A stretch of DNA of 64,000 nucleotides from Anaeropeptidivorans aminofermentans (lineage in GTDB: Bacteria > Bacillota > Clostridia > Lachnospirales > UBA5962): contig NZ_OW711693.1 in NCBI RefSeq assembly GCF_940670685.1, positions 744,001 through 808,000 of the forward strand. The letters are read 5' to 3'. Both the position numbers and the translations under genes were made by a program. Shown in pieces: positions 46,500 through 56,178 of the stretch (within the stretch, counting starts at the first letter, position 1; each line of letters begins with the position of its first letter). The notes under the pieces are model-generated. The model did no database searches. It saw nothing but the letters and a program-made list of their open reading frames with translations, and was not told the DNA's origin.

Positions 46500-46658
46500 G
46501 CTAGGTACTGCTTAAAAACACGGATTGCAGCAGGAAGCATAGTGAAATTGCCTTTACAATAAATTAACCTGTAAAGTAAGAGTTAATTTATTGTATTATA
46601 TTTTTAGCCTGTGTGAATGTGCGGTTTTGCTACTGCTTAACTTTAAATTTGCTGTATA
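46500..46658. repeat. Degenerate TIR element before priA
   Basis: Has the AAAACACGGATT...CATAGTGAAATTGCC block also found at 976-1010 and the right-end GTGCGGTTTTGCTACTG...TTTAAATTTGCTGTATA. The left end is unclear. It fills the place between rpoZ and priA where coaBC is found in many relatives. Confidence 0.55.
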
Positions 46659-46697
46659 GAGCAAAATGGCCTTAGCTCCGGAAAATGAGGAATAAAA

Positions 46698-49139
46698 TTG
46701 AAGGGTAATGAAAAGATAAACTATGCGAAAGTAATAGTTTCAATTTCAAATAAACAGGTGGACAGAGCCTTTACTTATAAGGTTCCAGAGGAGCTTGCGC
46801 CTTTTATTGATAAAGGTGCAAGAGTTGTCGTGCCCTTCGGCCGAAGCAACAAAAAATACGAGGGGTACGTGGTGAGTCTTTCAGATAGGACAAGCGCTCC
46901 GGAGAATTTTGAGGTAAAGGAAATCATATCCCTTCTTGATACGATGTTTACTCCTGAAATGCTTGCTCTTGCAAAGTGGATGAGCGATAAATATTTCACG
47001 TCCTATTCCGAATGCCTTAAATGCATTATGCCTGCGGGAATCTCTTATAAAAATTCCTATATATATGAAATTAATCAGGCTATTCCGGAAAACGCAACCT
47101 TAAGGCAGAAGGAAATTTATGACTATATTTCAGATAGAAAAGAAGCAAGCCATCAGGATATTATCGCTTCATTTGGAGCAAATGCTTCAAATATACTGAA
47201 TGGGCTTATAAAGAACAAGATAATAGTAAAAAAAGAAAAGCAGACCATGAAGGATTTGGCAAGACTCGTTAAATATGCGGCTCTTTCGGAAAAGGTCTCC
47301 AAAGAATCTATTAGAAAAGGGACTGCCCAAGAGAAGGTATATGATTTTCTTTTGGAAAAGGGAGAAACTCCTGTCAAAGCCTTAAAAGAGAGCCTTGGCA
47401 TTACTGATTCTCCTATTCAAAGCCTTGTAAAAAAAGGGATTGTGAAGCTTTTTGAGAAAGAAGTAAGAAGAGAAACCGCAAGGCCTTCTTCCGAAGTAAT
47501 AGAAAAGAATATTATATGGAATGATGAGCAAAGAGAAGCAATCGAGCGAATCAAAGCCCTTATGAAAGAAAATAAAAGTGTAAAAAGGCCTGTTCTTATC
47601 CACGGGGTTACAGGGAGCGGAAAAACAGAGGTCTACATGAGCATCATAGAAGAGGTTTTAAAAGAAGGAAAAGAAGCTATTGTTCTCGTTCCGGAAATTT
47701 CTCTTACGCCCCAGACAGTTGGAAGATTTGTAGACCGCTTCGGTGAAAAGGTAAGCGTAACCCATTCAAGGCTTACCATGGCAGAACGGTACGACCAGTG
47801 GAAAAATGCCGCCGAAGGAAAGGTTTCTGTTATGATAGGCCCTAGAAGCGCTGTGTTTACACCCTTTCATAATTTGGGTATAATAATTATTGACGAGGAG
47901 CATGAGCATACTTATAAATCCGAAACCTCTCCCAAATACGATGCAAGAGAAATTGCCTTTAAACGGGGCGAAATCAGCAATGCTTTGGTGGTTTTAGGCT
48001 CGGCTACCCCATCGGTGGATACGTATTTCAAGGCGGAAAACAAGGACTATGAGCTTATTCATATGAGACAAAGGGTAAAGGGGGAAATGCCCCAAGTTGA
48101 TATCATAGACATGCGAAAAGAGCTTGTAGAAGGGAACCGCTCTATATTTTCAAGGGCCCTTTACGAAGCCATGAAGGAAAATATAGAAAAGGGTCGCCAG
48201 ACCATTCTTTTTTTAAACAGGCGCGGCCATTCCACTTTCGTATCCTGCCGCCAATGCGGCTATGTAGTAAAATGCGAGGACTGCAGTATCAATTATACAT
48301 ACCATCTTTATTCAAATAAGCTTATATGCCATTACTGCGGGAAAGAGGAGCAAAACCCTGAATACTGCCCTCAGTGCGGCTCAAAATATATAAGATATTT
48401 CGGTGTGGGCACTCAAAAAATAGAAGATGAAATCAAGTCTCTTTTTCCTGATGTTCCTGTTTTAAGAATGGATATGGATACCACCTCAGGAAAAAACAGC
48501 CATGATAAAATACTTTCGGCATTTAGAAAAGGGAAGGCTAAAATACTCATAGGTACCCAAATGATTGCAAAAGGCCTTGATTTTCCAAATGTTACTCTCG
48601 TAGGGGTTGTTGCGGCGGATGTTTCTCTTAATGCCGGCGATTATAAAAGCGGGGAGAATACATTTCAGCTTCTGACTCAGGTTTCCGGCAGAGCAGGAAG
48701 AGGAGACGGTCTCGGCAAAGTTTTCATCCAGACCTATAGCCCCGAGCATTATGCCTTGGAGTATGCCAAAACAGGGGATTATGAAGGATTTTACAGCCAT
48801 GAGATTGCCCTTAGAAGACAGATGGATTATCCGCCCTATTGCCATATTTTCACGGTATTGTTTACGGGGGAATCTGAGAAAAAGGTAATAGAGCTTTTGT
48901 TTAAGCTAAGCGATATTATGAAGGTATATAATAAAAGCGGTGATTTTGAGGCCCTGGGCCCTGCCCCTGCTTTAATATCAAAAATAAAAAAGAGATTCAG
49001 ATGGAAAATTATAATAAAATGCAAAGATGAAGAAAGACTTAAAAACTATGTTCTTTACTGCGTAGAAAAGCTTAAGGAGAAAGAAAATTTAGAGGGGATT
49101 AACGTTAATTTAACCCTCGACCCTCTTGTAAGCGTATAG
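46698..49139 (+). CDS. priA: Primosomal protein N' (replication restart helicase)
   Basis: An 813-residue superfamily 2 helicase. N-terminal 3'-DNA-end binding domain; Walker A GVTGSGKTEVY (about residue 300), DEEH box (IIIDEEHEHTY), a zinc-binding insert with eight cysteines (CRQCGYVVKCEDC ... CHYCG ... CPQCG), GTQMIAKGLDFPNVT and QVSGRAGRG. It restarts stalled forks. The TTG at 46698 is the best start (AATGAGG upstream). Followed by def and fmt. Confidence 0.96.
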   Translation: MKGNEKINYAKVIVSISNKQVDRAFTYKVPEELAPFIDKGARVVVPFGRSNKKYEGYVVSLSDRTSAPENFEVKEIISLLDTMFTPEMLALAKWMSDKYFTSYSECLKCIMPAGISYKNSYIYEINQAIPENATLRQKEIYDYISDRKEASHQDIIASFGANASNILNGLIKNKIIVKKEKQTMKDLARLVKYAALSEKVSKESIRKGTAQEKVYDFLLEKGETPVKALKESLGITDSPIQSLVKKGIVKLFEKEVRRETARPSSEVIEKNIIWNDEQREAIERIKALMKENKSVKRPVLIHGVTGSGKTEVYMSIIEEVLKEGKEAIVLVPEISLTPQTVGRFVDRFGEKVSVTHSRLTMAERYDQWKNAAEGKVSVMIGPRSAVFTPFHNLGIIIIDEEHEHTYKSETSPKYDAREIAFKRGEISNALVVLGSATPSVDTYFKAENKDYELIHMRQRVKGEMPQVDIIDMRKELVEGNRSIFSRALYEAMKENIEKGRQTILFLNRRGHSTFVSCRQCGYVVKCEDCSINYTYHLYSNKLICHYCGKEEQNPEYCPQCGSKYIRYFGVGTQKIEDEIKSLFPDVPVLRMDMDTTSGKNSHDKILSAFRKGKAKILIGTQMIAKGLDFPNVTLVGVVAADVSLNAGDYKSGENTFQLLTQVSGRAGRGDGLGKVFIQTYSPEHYALEYAKTGDYEGFYSHEIALRRQMDYPPYCHIFTVLFTGESEKKVIELLFKLSDIMKVYNKSGDFEALGPAPALISKIKKRFRWKIIIKCKDEERLKNYVLYCVEKLKEKENLEGINVNLTLDPLVSV

Positions 49140-49176
49140 AATTAATTTTTAAGACATATAAATAAGGAGGATTACC

Positions 49177-49662
49177 ATGGCACTGAGAAATATAAGACTT
49201 GAAGGCGATGAAATATTAAGAAAAATATCAAAGCCTGTTAAAAAAATAGATGAAAAAATAATAACTCTTTTAGATGATATGGCGGAAACCATGTATGCTG
49301 CCAACGGCGTAGGCCTTGCGGCACCTCAGATTGGGGTTTTAAAAAAGGTTGTGGTAGTTGATATAAGCGAAGATAAAAATGAAGTTATAGAGCTTATAAA
49401 CCCTGAAATATTAGAGGTGGAAGGCTCCCAGATTAATATAGAGGGCTGTCTTAGCATACCCGGCAAAAACGGCTATGTAGAAAGACCTGAAAGAATGAAG
49501 CTTAAGACCCTTGACAGACATGGAAACGAGCTTGAATTAGAGGTTGAAGGAACATTGGCCATTGTGTTTTCCCACGAAATAGACCATTTAAACGGCGTTC
49601 TTTATACGGATAAGGTAATAGAAGGCTATGAAGAAGAGGACGACGACGAAGAGGAAGAATAG
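49177..49662 (+). CDS. def: Peptide deformylase
   Basis: A 161-residue metalloenzyme removing the formyl group from nascent proteins. All three motifs are intact: [18 protein letters not shown] and [12 protein letters not shown] run of acidic residues ends the protein. AAGGAGG precedes the ATG. Adjacent to fmt, which adds the formyl group. Confidence 0.96.
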   Translation: MALRNIRLEGDEILRKISKPVKKIDEKIITLLDDMAETMYAANGVGLAAPQIGVLKKVVVVDISEDKNEVIELINPEILEVEGSQINIEGCLSIPGKNGYVERPERMKLKTLDRHGNELELEVEGTLAIVFSHEIDHLNGVLYTDKVIEGYEEEDDDEEEE

Positions 49663-49674
49663 AGGTAGAAGGCT

Positions 49675-50610
49675 TTGAAAATAATATTTATGGGAACCCC
49701 TGAATTTGCGGCTGCCGCTCTTAAAAGACTGATGGAAGCCCACGAGGTTTTAGCTGTTGTTACCCAGCCCGACAGGCCAAAGGGCAGAGGGAAGAAGCTT
49801 CAGCCGCCCCCGGTTAAGGAAGCGGCCTTAGAAAAAGGTATAAAAGTTTATCAGCCTGAGAAAATAAAGAAAGAAGGCTTTATTTCGGTGCTTAAACAAT
49901 ATGACGCCGATGTTTTCGTTGTGGCGGCATACGGGCAGCTTCTTTCGGAAGAAATATTATATATGCCGAAATACGGCTCAATCAATATCCATGCTTCTTT
50001 GCTTCCCAAATATAGGGGAGCTTCGCCCATTCAGCAGGCCATCATAAACGGGGAAAAATATTCCGGCATTACCATCATGCAGATGGATAAAGGCCTTGAT
50101 ACAGGGGATATGATACTGAAAAAGGAAACGGAAATACTTCCCGAAGATAATTTTCAAACCCTCCATGATAAGCTTGCTTTATTAGGCGGCGACGCCATTA
50201 TAGAGGCATTGGATTTAATCGAAAAGGGAGATGCAGAAAGAATAAAGCAAGAAGACAGTTTCAGCACCTATGCCCCTCTGATTAAAAAAGAAGACGGCAT
50301 AATAGACTGGAGTCAAAGCGCTGAAACAATAATAAATAAAATAAGGGGCTTTGATCCATGGCCTGCCGCTTTTTCTTATATGAACGGAGAAATGCTTAAA
50401 ATATTTAAGGCAGAGTTTACAGAAGGCTATGATAAAGGTTCTCCAGGAGAAATAATAGATATTCTTAAAAGTAAGGGTATTGTGGTAAAAACCGGAGACG
50501 GAGCGGTAGTCCTTACGGAAATTCAAGCCCTAAACAAAAAAAGAATGCTTGCGGCCGACTATTTGAGAGGCCATGAAATATTAAAAAACACGATTTTAGA
50601 GAATAAATAA
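49675..50610 (+). CDS. fmt: Methionyl-tRNA formyltransferase
   Basis: A 311-residue enzyme. The formyl-donor domain shows FMGTPEFAAAALK, the catalytic SINIHASLLPKYRGASPIQ with the N-H-(D) residues, and GITIMQMDKGLDTGDM; the C-terminal OB-like domain includes RGFDPWPAAF. A TTG start at 49675 is read, with AGAGGTAG upstream; it gives the normal MKIIFMGTP beginning. Twelve bases after def. Confidence 0.95.
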   Translation: MKIIFMGTPEFAAAALKRLMEAHEVLAVVTQPDRPKGRGKKLQPPPVKEAALEKGIKVYQPEKIKKEGFISVLKQYDADVFVVAAYGQLLSEEILYMPKYGSINIHASLLPKYRGASPIQQAIINGEKYSGITIMQMDKGLDTGDMILKKETEILPEDNFQTLHDKLALLGGDAIIEALDLIEKGDAERIKQEDSFSTYAPLIKKEDGIIDWSQSAETIINKIRGFDPWPAAFSYMNGEMLKIFKAEFTEGYDKGSPGEIIDILKSKGIVVKTGDGAVVLTEIQALNKKRMLAADYLRGHEILKNTILENK

Positions 50611-50725
50611 GACGTTTTCATTTTTTATACGTATATAATTATAGTGAATAAATCTATACAGCTTACAGCCAATGCTTTGAACTTAAGGCATTGCAGGACT
50701 CGCTTTCCCGAAAGGAGGAAAATAT

Positions 50726-51418
50726 ATGTTTTATCCGTTTTATTTTGATTATACTTATATAATTCTTATACCTGCACTTATTCTTGTAATGATTGCCCAG
50801 GCGAAGGTAAGCGGAAATTATAATAAATATTCTAAAATAGCTAACAGAAGAGGTTACACAGGAGCAGACGTCGCAAGACAGCTTTTGCTTGAAAACGGCA
50901 TAACGGATGTTTCCGTTGAAGGCATAAGGGGACAGCTGACAGACCATTATGACCCTAGAAGCAAGGTTCTTAGGCTTTCTGAGGGCGTATATAATTCCAG
51001 AAGCATCTCTGCTTTAAGCATTGCCGCTCATGAAACAGGCCATGCCCTTCAGGATTATATGGGATATGTTCCTCTCGGTATAAGAACAGCCCTTGTTCCT
51101 GTAGTTAATTTTTCTTCAAGTGCGGCAATCCCTGTATTTATTATAGGTTTAATATTCGGCGGCGGTTTTTTGCTGGATTTAGGATTGTTTCTTTTTTTAG
51201 GGGCCGTTGTTTTTCAGATAATTACTTTGCCAGTGGAGTTTAACGCTTCTAAAAGAGCTATTCGGATGCTTGAAAACGGAAATTATTTATATCCCGATGA
51301 AATAGCACCTGCCAAAAAGGTTCTGAATGCTGCTGCCATGACTTATGTAGCCGCCTTGTTTTTAACCATCTCCCAGTTTTTAAGGCTCCTTGCCCTTTCA
51401 GGAAGGCGAAGAGATTAA
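50726..51418 (+). CDS. Zinc metallopeptidase, YugP family
   Basis: A 230-residue membrane peptidase. Zinc motif AAHETGHALQD near residue 95; hydrophobic helices at ~5-22, ~120-165 and ~195-215; PVEFNASKRA after the third. The place after fmt is the usual Firmicutes location. Strong AAAGGAGG. In relatives the next gene is rsmB; here the series stops, and a terminator and repeat-rich gap follow. Confidence 0.93.
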   Translation: MFYPFYFDYTYIILIPALILVMIAQAKVSGNYNKYSKIANRRGYTGADVARQLLLENGITDVSVEGIRGQLTDHYDPRSKVLRLSEGVYNSRSISALSIAAHETGHALQDYMGYVPLGIRTALVPVVNFSSSAAIPVFIIGLIFGGGFLLDLGLFLFLGAVVFQIITLPVEFNASKRAIRMLENGNYLYPDEIAPAKKVLNAAAMTYVAALFLTISQFLRLLALSGRRRD

Positions 51419-51492
51419 TTTTATTTATGAAGATATTTCTTAAAGAGAAATGTATGAACAGAAACTGTAATCAAAAACAGCATATTAAAAAA

Positions 51493-51532
51493 CCATACTC
51501 CTTGCGGTTTTACGCAGGGGGTATTTTTTGTT
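51493..51532 (+). terminator. Terminator after the yugP-type gene
   Basis: ATACTCCTTGCG / CGCAGGGGGTAT stem (with G-T pairs) followed by T6. Confidence 0.8.
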
Positions 51533-51607
51533 TTTATTCTTATTAGACTTATACAGTATAGCCGATTTGCTTTTATACTAAAGTAAATATTTGGATTGAG
51601 ACAGCTT

Positions 51608-51660
51608 AAAATAAGAAAAAGTAAATTGACAATGATACTATTTCATATTAAATCAAGTAT
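51608..51660 (+). repeat. Third repeat family, copy
   Basis: AAATAAGAAAAAGTAAATTG, ACAATGATACTATTTCATA and AATCAAGTATA recur in the same order at 62410-62466, within 41703-41750, and inverted at 54051-54107. Confidence 0.6.
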
Positions 51661-51793
51661 AACTTTTCATAAAGGAGTAACAAAGGCCTATTCACTAATA
51701 GACTAAAAAGCACAAATTCCTTTTGGAAACGATACATTTTTGAGCCTGCGCGAATATACGGTTTTGTTACTATTTAATTTTAAATTTATTATA
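51656..51793. repeat. TIR mosaic element, ~138 bp, degenerate left end
   Basis: Left arm AAGGAGTAACAAAGGCC, internal ATAGACTAAAAAGC and TTTTGAGCCTGCGCGAATATACGG modules, right end AAATTTATTATA. Layout like 54386-54521. Confidence 0.7.
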
Positions 51794-51910
51794 AGCGTGT
51801 CATTTTTTGGAGTTTTATTTGTACAAGTTCTTCTGTAAATTTAATATTTTTATCGGTTTTATACTTTCCCTCACATACAAAATATGGTAAGCTATATTTA
51901 CCATATTTTA

Positions 51911-52202
51911 TATTAAAGTAAATTTCAAGAAAGAAACAAAAACCTAAAGCAAAACGAGATTAAGGCAGTAACAAAACGCTATTTTTCATAAACGGCTTTT
52001 GCTGCTGTAATTAATTTGTTTCGCTGTATTGCCATTGGCTCAAAATACGGACATAATAGATTTAGATTGATACAGGCTATACATATGAACCCTTAGAGTA
52101 TATAAATCCAGTAAATCTAAATTAGGAACAGCACGATAGTGTATTTTTGAACTGCAATGAAGATATGGTTTTTTGTTGCCCTTTAATTTGAAATTTACTA
52201 TA
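51911..52202. repeat. TIR mosaic element, composite, ends in a ribosome site
   Basis: Left TTAAAGTAAATTTC, right AAATTTACTATA. The interior has a CGCTATTTTTCATAAACGG segment like other copies but inverted, then the right-end module. The terminal TATA is followed directly by GGAGGG, the ribosome site of the 5'-nucleotidase gene. Confidence 0.65.
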
Positions 52203-52213
52203 GGAGGGTAAAG

Positions 52214-54013
52214 ATGAGTATAAAAAGATTCAAAAAGCTTGTATCTGTATTCACAGCTCTTTCACTTGTGTTCTCAATGGCTTTTCCTGTGTTTGCCGCA
52301 GAAGAGTCTAAGGAGACAAGCCTTGTAGTAGTTCATACCAACGACGTACATTCAAGAGTTGACGGAGAAGCATATGTTTCAAGCTATGTAAAGGGTTTAA
52401 AAGCTGAGGGTAAAAATGTTCTTTTAATTTCAGCAGGCGACGTAATTCATGGACAACCCTTTGCAACAATTTCAAGAGGGAAAAGTGTAGTTGACGTTAT
52501 GAATGCTGCAGGATATGATTTTATGACTGCCGGAAACCATGAATTTAATTACGGCTACCTTCGTTTGAAAGAGCTTGAGCAATCAATGAATTTTGACCTT
52601 CTTGTTGCAAACATAATGGTAAAAGAAAGCAATCAATCCTTATTTAAAAAATATGAAATCAGAGAAATTGACGGTGTTAAGGTTGGCTTTTTCGGTCTTG
52701 CAACTCCTGAGACAGTCACTAAAACAAATCCTAAAAACGTTGTAGGGCTTGAATTTTTAAAACCGGTTCCCGTTGCAGAGGAAATGGTGAAAACTTTGAA
52801 AGCCGAAGGCGCAGAGGTCATTATAGCAATTGCCCATTTAGGCGTTGACGGTGAAACCCTTGCCGAAGAAAGAGGCGACGCTGTTGCAGCGGTAGAAGGA
52901 ATCGACCTTGTAATAGACGGACATTCCCATACTGAGCTTCCCGAGGGAAAAATGGTAGGCAATTGCCTTTTAGTTCAGACCGGCGAATATTTAAACAATA
53001 TCGGTACAGTGACTCTTAATATAAAAGACGGAAAAGTTATATCTAAAAAGGCAGAACTTATGAAGACGCCTACTGCCGAACAAAGCAGCATGGCTCCTGA
53101 TACAGCTGTCACTGAAGTAATTGAAAAAACCAAGGTTGAAAATGAAAAAATTACTTCCGAAGTTATAGGAAAAACACCTGTTAAGCTTGAAGGCGCAAGA
53201 GAAGTGGTTAGAACAACAGAATCTAATCTTGCGAACTTGATAACAGACGCTATGATGGAAGCTACCGGTGCTGACATAGCTATAACAAACGGCGGCGGTG
53301 TAAGAGCATCTATAGAAGCAGGCGATATTACAAAGGGAAGCGTTCTTACAGTTCTTCCTTTCGGAAACTTTATCTGTACTGTAAACGTTAAAGGCTCTGC
53401 AGTATTAGAAGCTTTGGAGCACGGCGTAAGCGCGTACCCTGAAACAGCAGGCCATTACTCACAGGTAGGCGGTATGAAGGTAACAATGGATTCTACAAAG
53501 TCAGCAGGCAGCAGAATCACATCTGTTAAGCTTAACGACGGCACAGCCCTCGACCCTGAAAAAACATATAAACTTGCAACCAATGACTTTATGGTAGCAG
53601 GCGGAGATAATTATACAATGCTTGCAGTTACAGACGGATATATGGAATACGGCTCTCTTGACGAGGCCCTTATCAGCTATATTGCTTCCGGCGCAGACCT
53701 TACAGCAGTTGAAATGGGAAGAATAGCAGACCTTAAGAGCGAAGAAGCCGCAGAAGAAGTTCCGGCAACTGAAACACCGGCAGAAGAAGTTCCTGTAAGT
53801 GAACCTGCCCCAGAAGAAGAAGAAAAGCCTGTTGATGAACCGGCTGCAGCAGCAGAAGTGCTTACTGATGAATACATAGTAGTTTCCGGCGACTATTTAG
53901 TTAAAATAGCCGAGAAATTCAATACTACATGGAGAGCAATTGCAGACATTAATAAGCTTGCAAATCCCCATCTTATTTTCCCGGGACAGAAGCTTCTTCT
54001 TCCGCAAAACTAA
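52214..54013 (+). CDS. Secreted 5'-nucleotidase / UDP-sugar hydrolase with LysM domain
   Basis: A 599-residue secreted protein. Signal peptide at residues 1-28 (ends PVFAAE). Metallophosphatase domain with VVHTNDVHSR, ISAGDVIHGQ, TAGNHEFNYG and DGHSHTE; C-terminal 5'-nucleotidase domain (about 315-500) with SNLANLITDAMMEATG, ITNGGGVRAS and VAGGDNYTML; then a Pro/Glu-rich linker and a LysM domain (about 553-598, YIVVSGDYLVKIAEKFNTTW). It releases nucleosides and phosphate outside the cell; LysM should hold it to peptidoglycan. GGAGGG next to a TIR element is the ribosome site. Confidence 0.94.
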   Translation: MSIKRFKKLVSVFTALSLVFSMAFPVFAAEESKETSLVVVHTNDVHSRVDGEAYVSSYVKGLKAEGKNVLLISAGDVIHGQPFATISRGKSVVDVMNAAGYDFMTAGNHEFNYGYLRLKELEQSMNFDLLVANIMVKESNQSLFKKYEIREIDGVKVGFFGLATPETVTKTNPKNVVGLEFLKPVPVAEEMVKTLKAEGAEVIIAIAHLGVDGETLAEERGDAVAAVEGIDLVIDGHSHTELPEGKMVGNCLLVQTGEYLNNIGTVTLNIKDGKVISKKAELMKTPTAEQSSMAPDTAVTEVIEKTKVENEKITSEVIGKTPVKLEGAREVVRTTESNLANLITDAMMEATGADIAITNGGGVRASIEAGDITKGSVLTVLPFGNFICTVNVKGSAVLEALEHGVSAYPETAGHYSQVGGMKVTMDSTKSAGSRITSVKLNDGTALDPEKTYKLATNDFMVAGGDNYTMLAVTDGYMEYGSLDEALISYIASGADLTAVEMGRIADLKSEEAAEEVPATETPAEEVPVSEPAPEEEEKPVDEPAAAAEVLTDEYIVVSGDYLVKIAEKFNTTWRAIADINKLANPHLIFPGQKLLLPQN

Positions 54014-54025
54014 TAATAAACTATG

Positions 54026-54053
54026 AATTGGGATTGCTTCGGCAATCCCAATT
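54026..54053 (+). terminator. Terminator after the 5'-nucleotidase gene
   Basis: AATTGGGATTGC-TTCG-GCAATCCCAATT, perfect 12-bp stem with a UUCG loop; the T run is weak. Confidence 0.75.
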
Positions 54054-54107
54054 ATATACTCAAATTCATAATGAATAAACAGCATTGCCAATTTGCTTTT
54101 ACTTTAG
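54051..54107 (-). repeat. Third repeat family, inverted copy
   Basis: On the minus strand, AAAGTAAAAGCAAATTGGC, then AATGCTG, TTCATTATGAATTTGAGTAT: the same block order as 51608-51660 and 62410-62466. Confidence 0.55.
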
Positions 54108-54123
54108 GCTTGCCGGAGACAAC

Positions 54124-54253
54124 TATAGTAAATTTCAAATGAAACAGTAATAAAAATCGTATATTTTGAATGACTTAAACATAGGGATTCTATATGTTTA
54201 AGCCGTTTATGAAAAATAGATTTTTATTGCTTCCTTCTGTGAAATTTACTATA
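54124..54253. repeat. TIR element, minimal 130-bp form
   Basis: Perfect 13-base terminal inverted repeat TATAGTAAATTTC / GAAATTTACTATA. Centre: ACTTAAACATAGGGATTCTA...TATGTTTAAGCC (a hairpin) and GTAATAAAAATCG / AGATTTTTATTGC arms. Best-preserved copy in the window. Confidence 0.9.
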
Positions 54254-54354
54254 CCTGTACAGAATAAAAGCAAAAGGGCCATAGGTTCTAAACTTACAAT
54301 CAACCCTTGAAGCATGAGGTACCTTGTTTTCTAAGTTTTACCTTTTCACAAAAA

Positions 54355-54384
54355 TAAAAGGAGCGGATATCCGCTCCTTTTTTA
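54355..54384. terminator. Strong hairpin terminator
   Basis: AAAAGGAGCGGAT / ATCCGCTCCTTTT, perfect stem with T7 on the plus strand and A-rich flank (T on minus). It probably serves both the plus-strand nucleotidase transcript and the convergent ald gene. Confidence 0.85.
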
Positions 54385-54385
54385 T

Positions 54386-54521
54386 ACGCAGTAAATTTCT
54401 TATAAAGAAGTAATAAAACTTTATTCAATAGACTAAAAAGCCGGTTTTCCTTCGGAAACAGCATATTTTTGAGCCTAAAAGAATAGATGGTTTTTTACTG
54501 TTTAATTTTAAATTTACTATA
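54386..54521. repeat. TIR mosaic element, ~136 bp
   Basis: Left TACGCAGTAAATTTC, right AAATTTACTATA, with AATAGACTAAAAAGCC and TTTCCTTCGGAAA inside. Ends five bases from the ald stop codon. Confidence 0.8.
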
Positions 54522-54526
54522 ATTTA

Positions 54527-55639
54527 TTAAATTAATGAATCAATATCCTTATGGCTTCTTCCGAAGGAAGCAGCAACTTCTTTGCAGGTAAGCTCGCCGT
54601 TATATACATTGATACCTTTTTTGATTCCGCTGTCTAATTGAGCGGCGGCTTCCAAGCCCTTGTCGGCGATTAAAAGGCCTCTGCTTAAAGTAGCGTTTGT
54701 AAGGCCGAGTGTTGCTGTTCTGGGGGTTGCGCCAGGCATATTTGCAACACAGTAATGAACGATGCCATCCACAACGAATGTAGGATCGTCGTGGTAAGTA
54801 GCATGTGTAGTTTCGCAGCAGCCGCCTTGGTCTACAGCGATGTCTACGATAACGCTTCCAGGTCTCATGTTTTTGAAATATTTGCGTTTAATCAATTTTG
54901 GTGCAGCAGCACCGGGTACAAGAACTGCTCCTATAACTAAATCGGCAGCAGCAACTTCCTTTTCTATAGCAGCGTCTGTACTGTAAACAGTTTTGATGGC
55001 GTTGCCGAAAAGGTCATCAAGATAAGTAAGCCTGTCAAGAGATAAGTCGATAATCGTAACGTCGGCGCCCATGCCTATGGCTATTTTAGCCGCATTTGTT
55101 CCAACTACACCGCCGCCTACAACAACAACCTTTGCCCTTGGTACACCGGGGATACCGCTTAATAATACGCCTGAACCGCCCATAGGCTTTTCAAGGCATT
55201 TTGCGCCTTCCTGAACGCTTAAGCGCCCTGCGATTTCACTCATGGGCTTAAGAAGAGGCAATGCGCCATTTCTATCGGTTATGGTTTCATAGGCAACGCC
55301 CTTTACGCCTGATTTAAGACATGCGTCGGTAAGCTCTTCGCTTGCTGCAAGGTGAAGATAAGTGTAGAGGATTTGACCTTCGCGCATTAAAGGATACTCT
55401 TCTGCTAAAGGCTCTTTAACCTTAATTATCATATCACTCTTTGCCCAAACTTCAGCCGCGGTATCTAAAATTACAGCGCCTGCTTCAGCGTATTGTTCAT
55501 TGGTGAATCCTGAGCCTAAGCCTCCGTCTTTTTCGATGAAAACTTCATGATTTCTGTTTACGTAAGCCTTAACATTATCAGGGGTCATACCTATTCTGTA
55601 CTCATGTTTCTTGATTTCTTTGACACATCCGATTTTCAT
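54527..55639 (-). CDS. ald: Alanine dehydrogenase
   Basis: A 370-residue NAD-dependent enzyme interconverting L-alanine and pyruvate plus ammonia. N-terminal IGCVKEIKKHEYRIGMTPDN, catalytic lysine in IIKVKEP and histidine in YLHLA, the Rossmann motif VVGGGVVGTNAA and VDIAVDQGGCCE are all conserved. GGAGGGAATATTA precedes the ATG. Single gene. In amino-acid fermenters it links alanine to pyruvate. A weak TTGACT-15-TATAAA promoter candidate lies at 55665-55691. Confidence 0.96.
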   Translation of the reverse strand: MKIGCVKEIKKHEYRIGMTPDNVKAYVNRNHEVFIEKDGGLGSGFTNEQYAEAGAVILDTAAEVWAKSDMIIKVKEPLAEEYPLMREGQILYTYLHLAASEELTDACLKSGVKGVAYETITDRNGALPLLKPMSEIAGRLSVQEGAKCLEKPMGGSGVLLSGIPGVPRAKVVVVGGGVVGTNAAKIAIGMGADVTIIDLSLDRLTYLDDLFGNAIKTVYSTDAAIEKEVAAADLVIGAVLVPGAAAPKLIKRKYFKNMRPGSVIVDIAVDQGGCCETTHATYHDDPTFVVDGIVHYCVANMPGATPRTATLGLTNATLSRGLLIADKGLEAAAQLDSGIKKGINVYNGELTCKEVAASFGRSHKDIDSLI

Positions 55640-56178
55640 TAATATTCCCTCCTTGTATACCCATTTTATAATCGTGATTTGAAAAAGTCAACCGGATATT
55701 TAACCATGTTTGGAAATATTTAATATTCCATATCTTGAATATACTGAATAAGTCAAATGATTTTTATGCAATATGACAGAAAGCTTTACTTATGCATTGT
55801 GTCAGGAAGCTTATGTTTATTGAGATTTGGTTTCATAGAAATGCCCTGGACTTTAAATATAATACAAAACATTTAGTTATTAATACGAAATAAGTAAAAA
55901 TATCAAAAAAAATACAGTATACATGCTCTTTTTATATTCAAGTTTTCGGTGTATTTTTATAATCGTCTGAATAGGCCAATGCCTAAGTTCATGTATTTTT
56001 TTTATGAATAAATAGATTGAGAATGTTTCTTTGAATATTACCTGTTGATGATAGGCATATGTTATGGTATTCTTTAAAGATGGAACAGAGAGCGAATAGA
56101 TTATGGCCTTCCATGTTTATGCGCTTCAATATAAAACAAAACCCAGCATAAGGCGATTTACTATAAGGAGGAAATAAC
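55640..56178. other. Divergent gap between ald and dcd
   Basis: AT-rich, about 540 bases. No TIR element, RNA gene or coding frame is evident. An imperfect duplication (ACAGAAAGCTTTACTTATGC and GTCAGGAAGCTTATG) lies at 55768-55815. The candidate dcd promoter is at 56045. Confidence 0.45.
56045..56073 (+). promoter_or_regulatory. Possible promoter of dcd
   Basis: TTGATG, 17-base spacer, TATTCT, about 105 bases ahead of the start codon. Confidence 0.4.
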
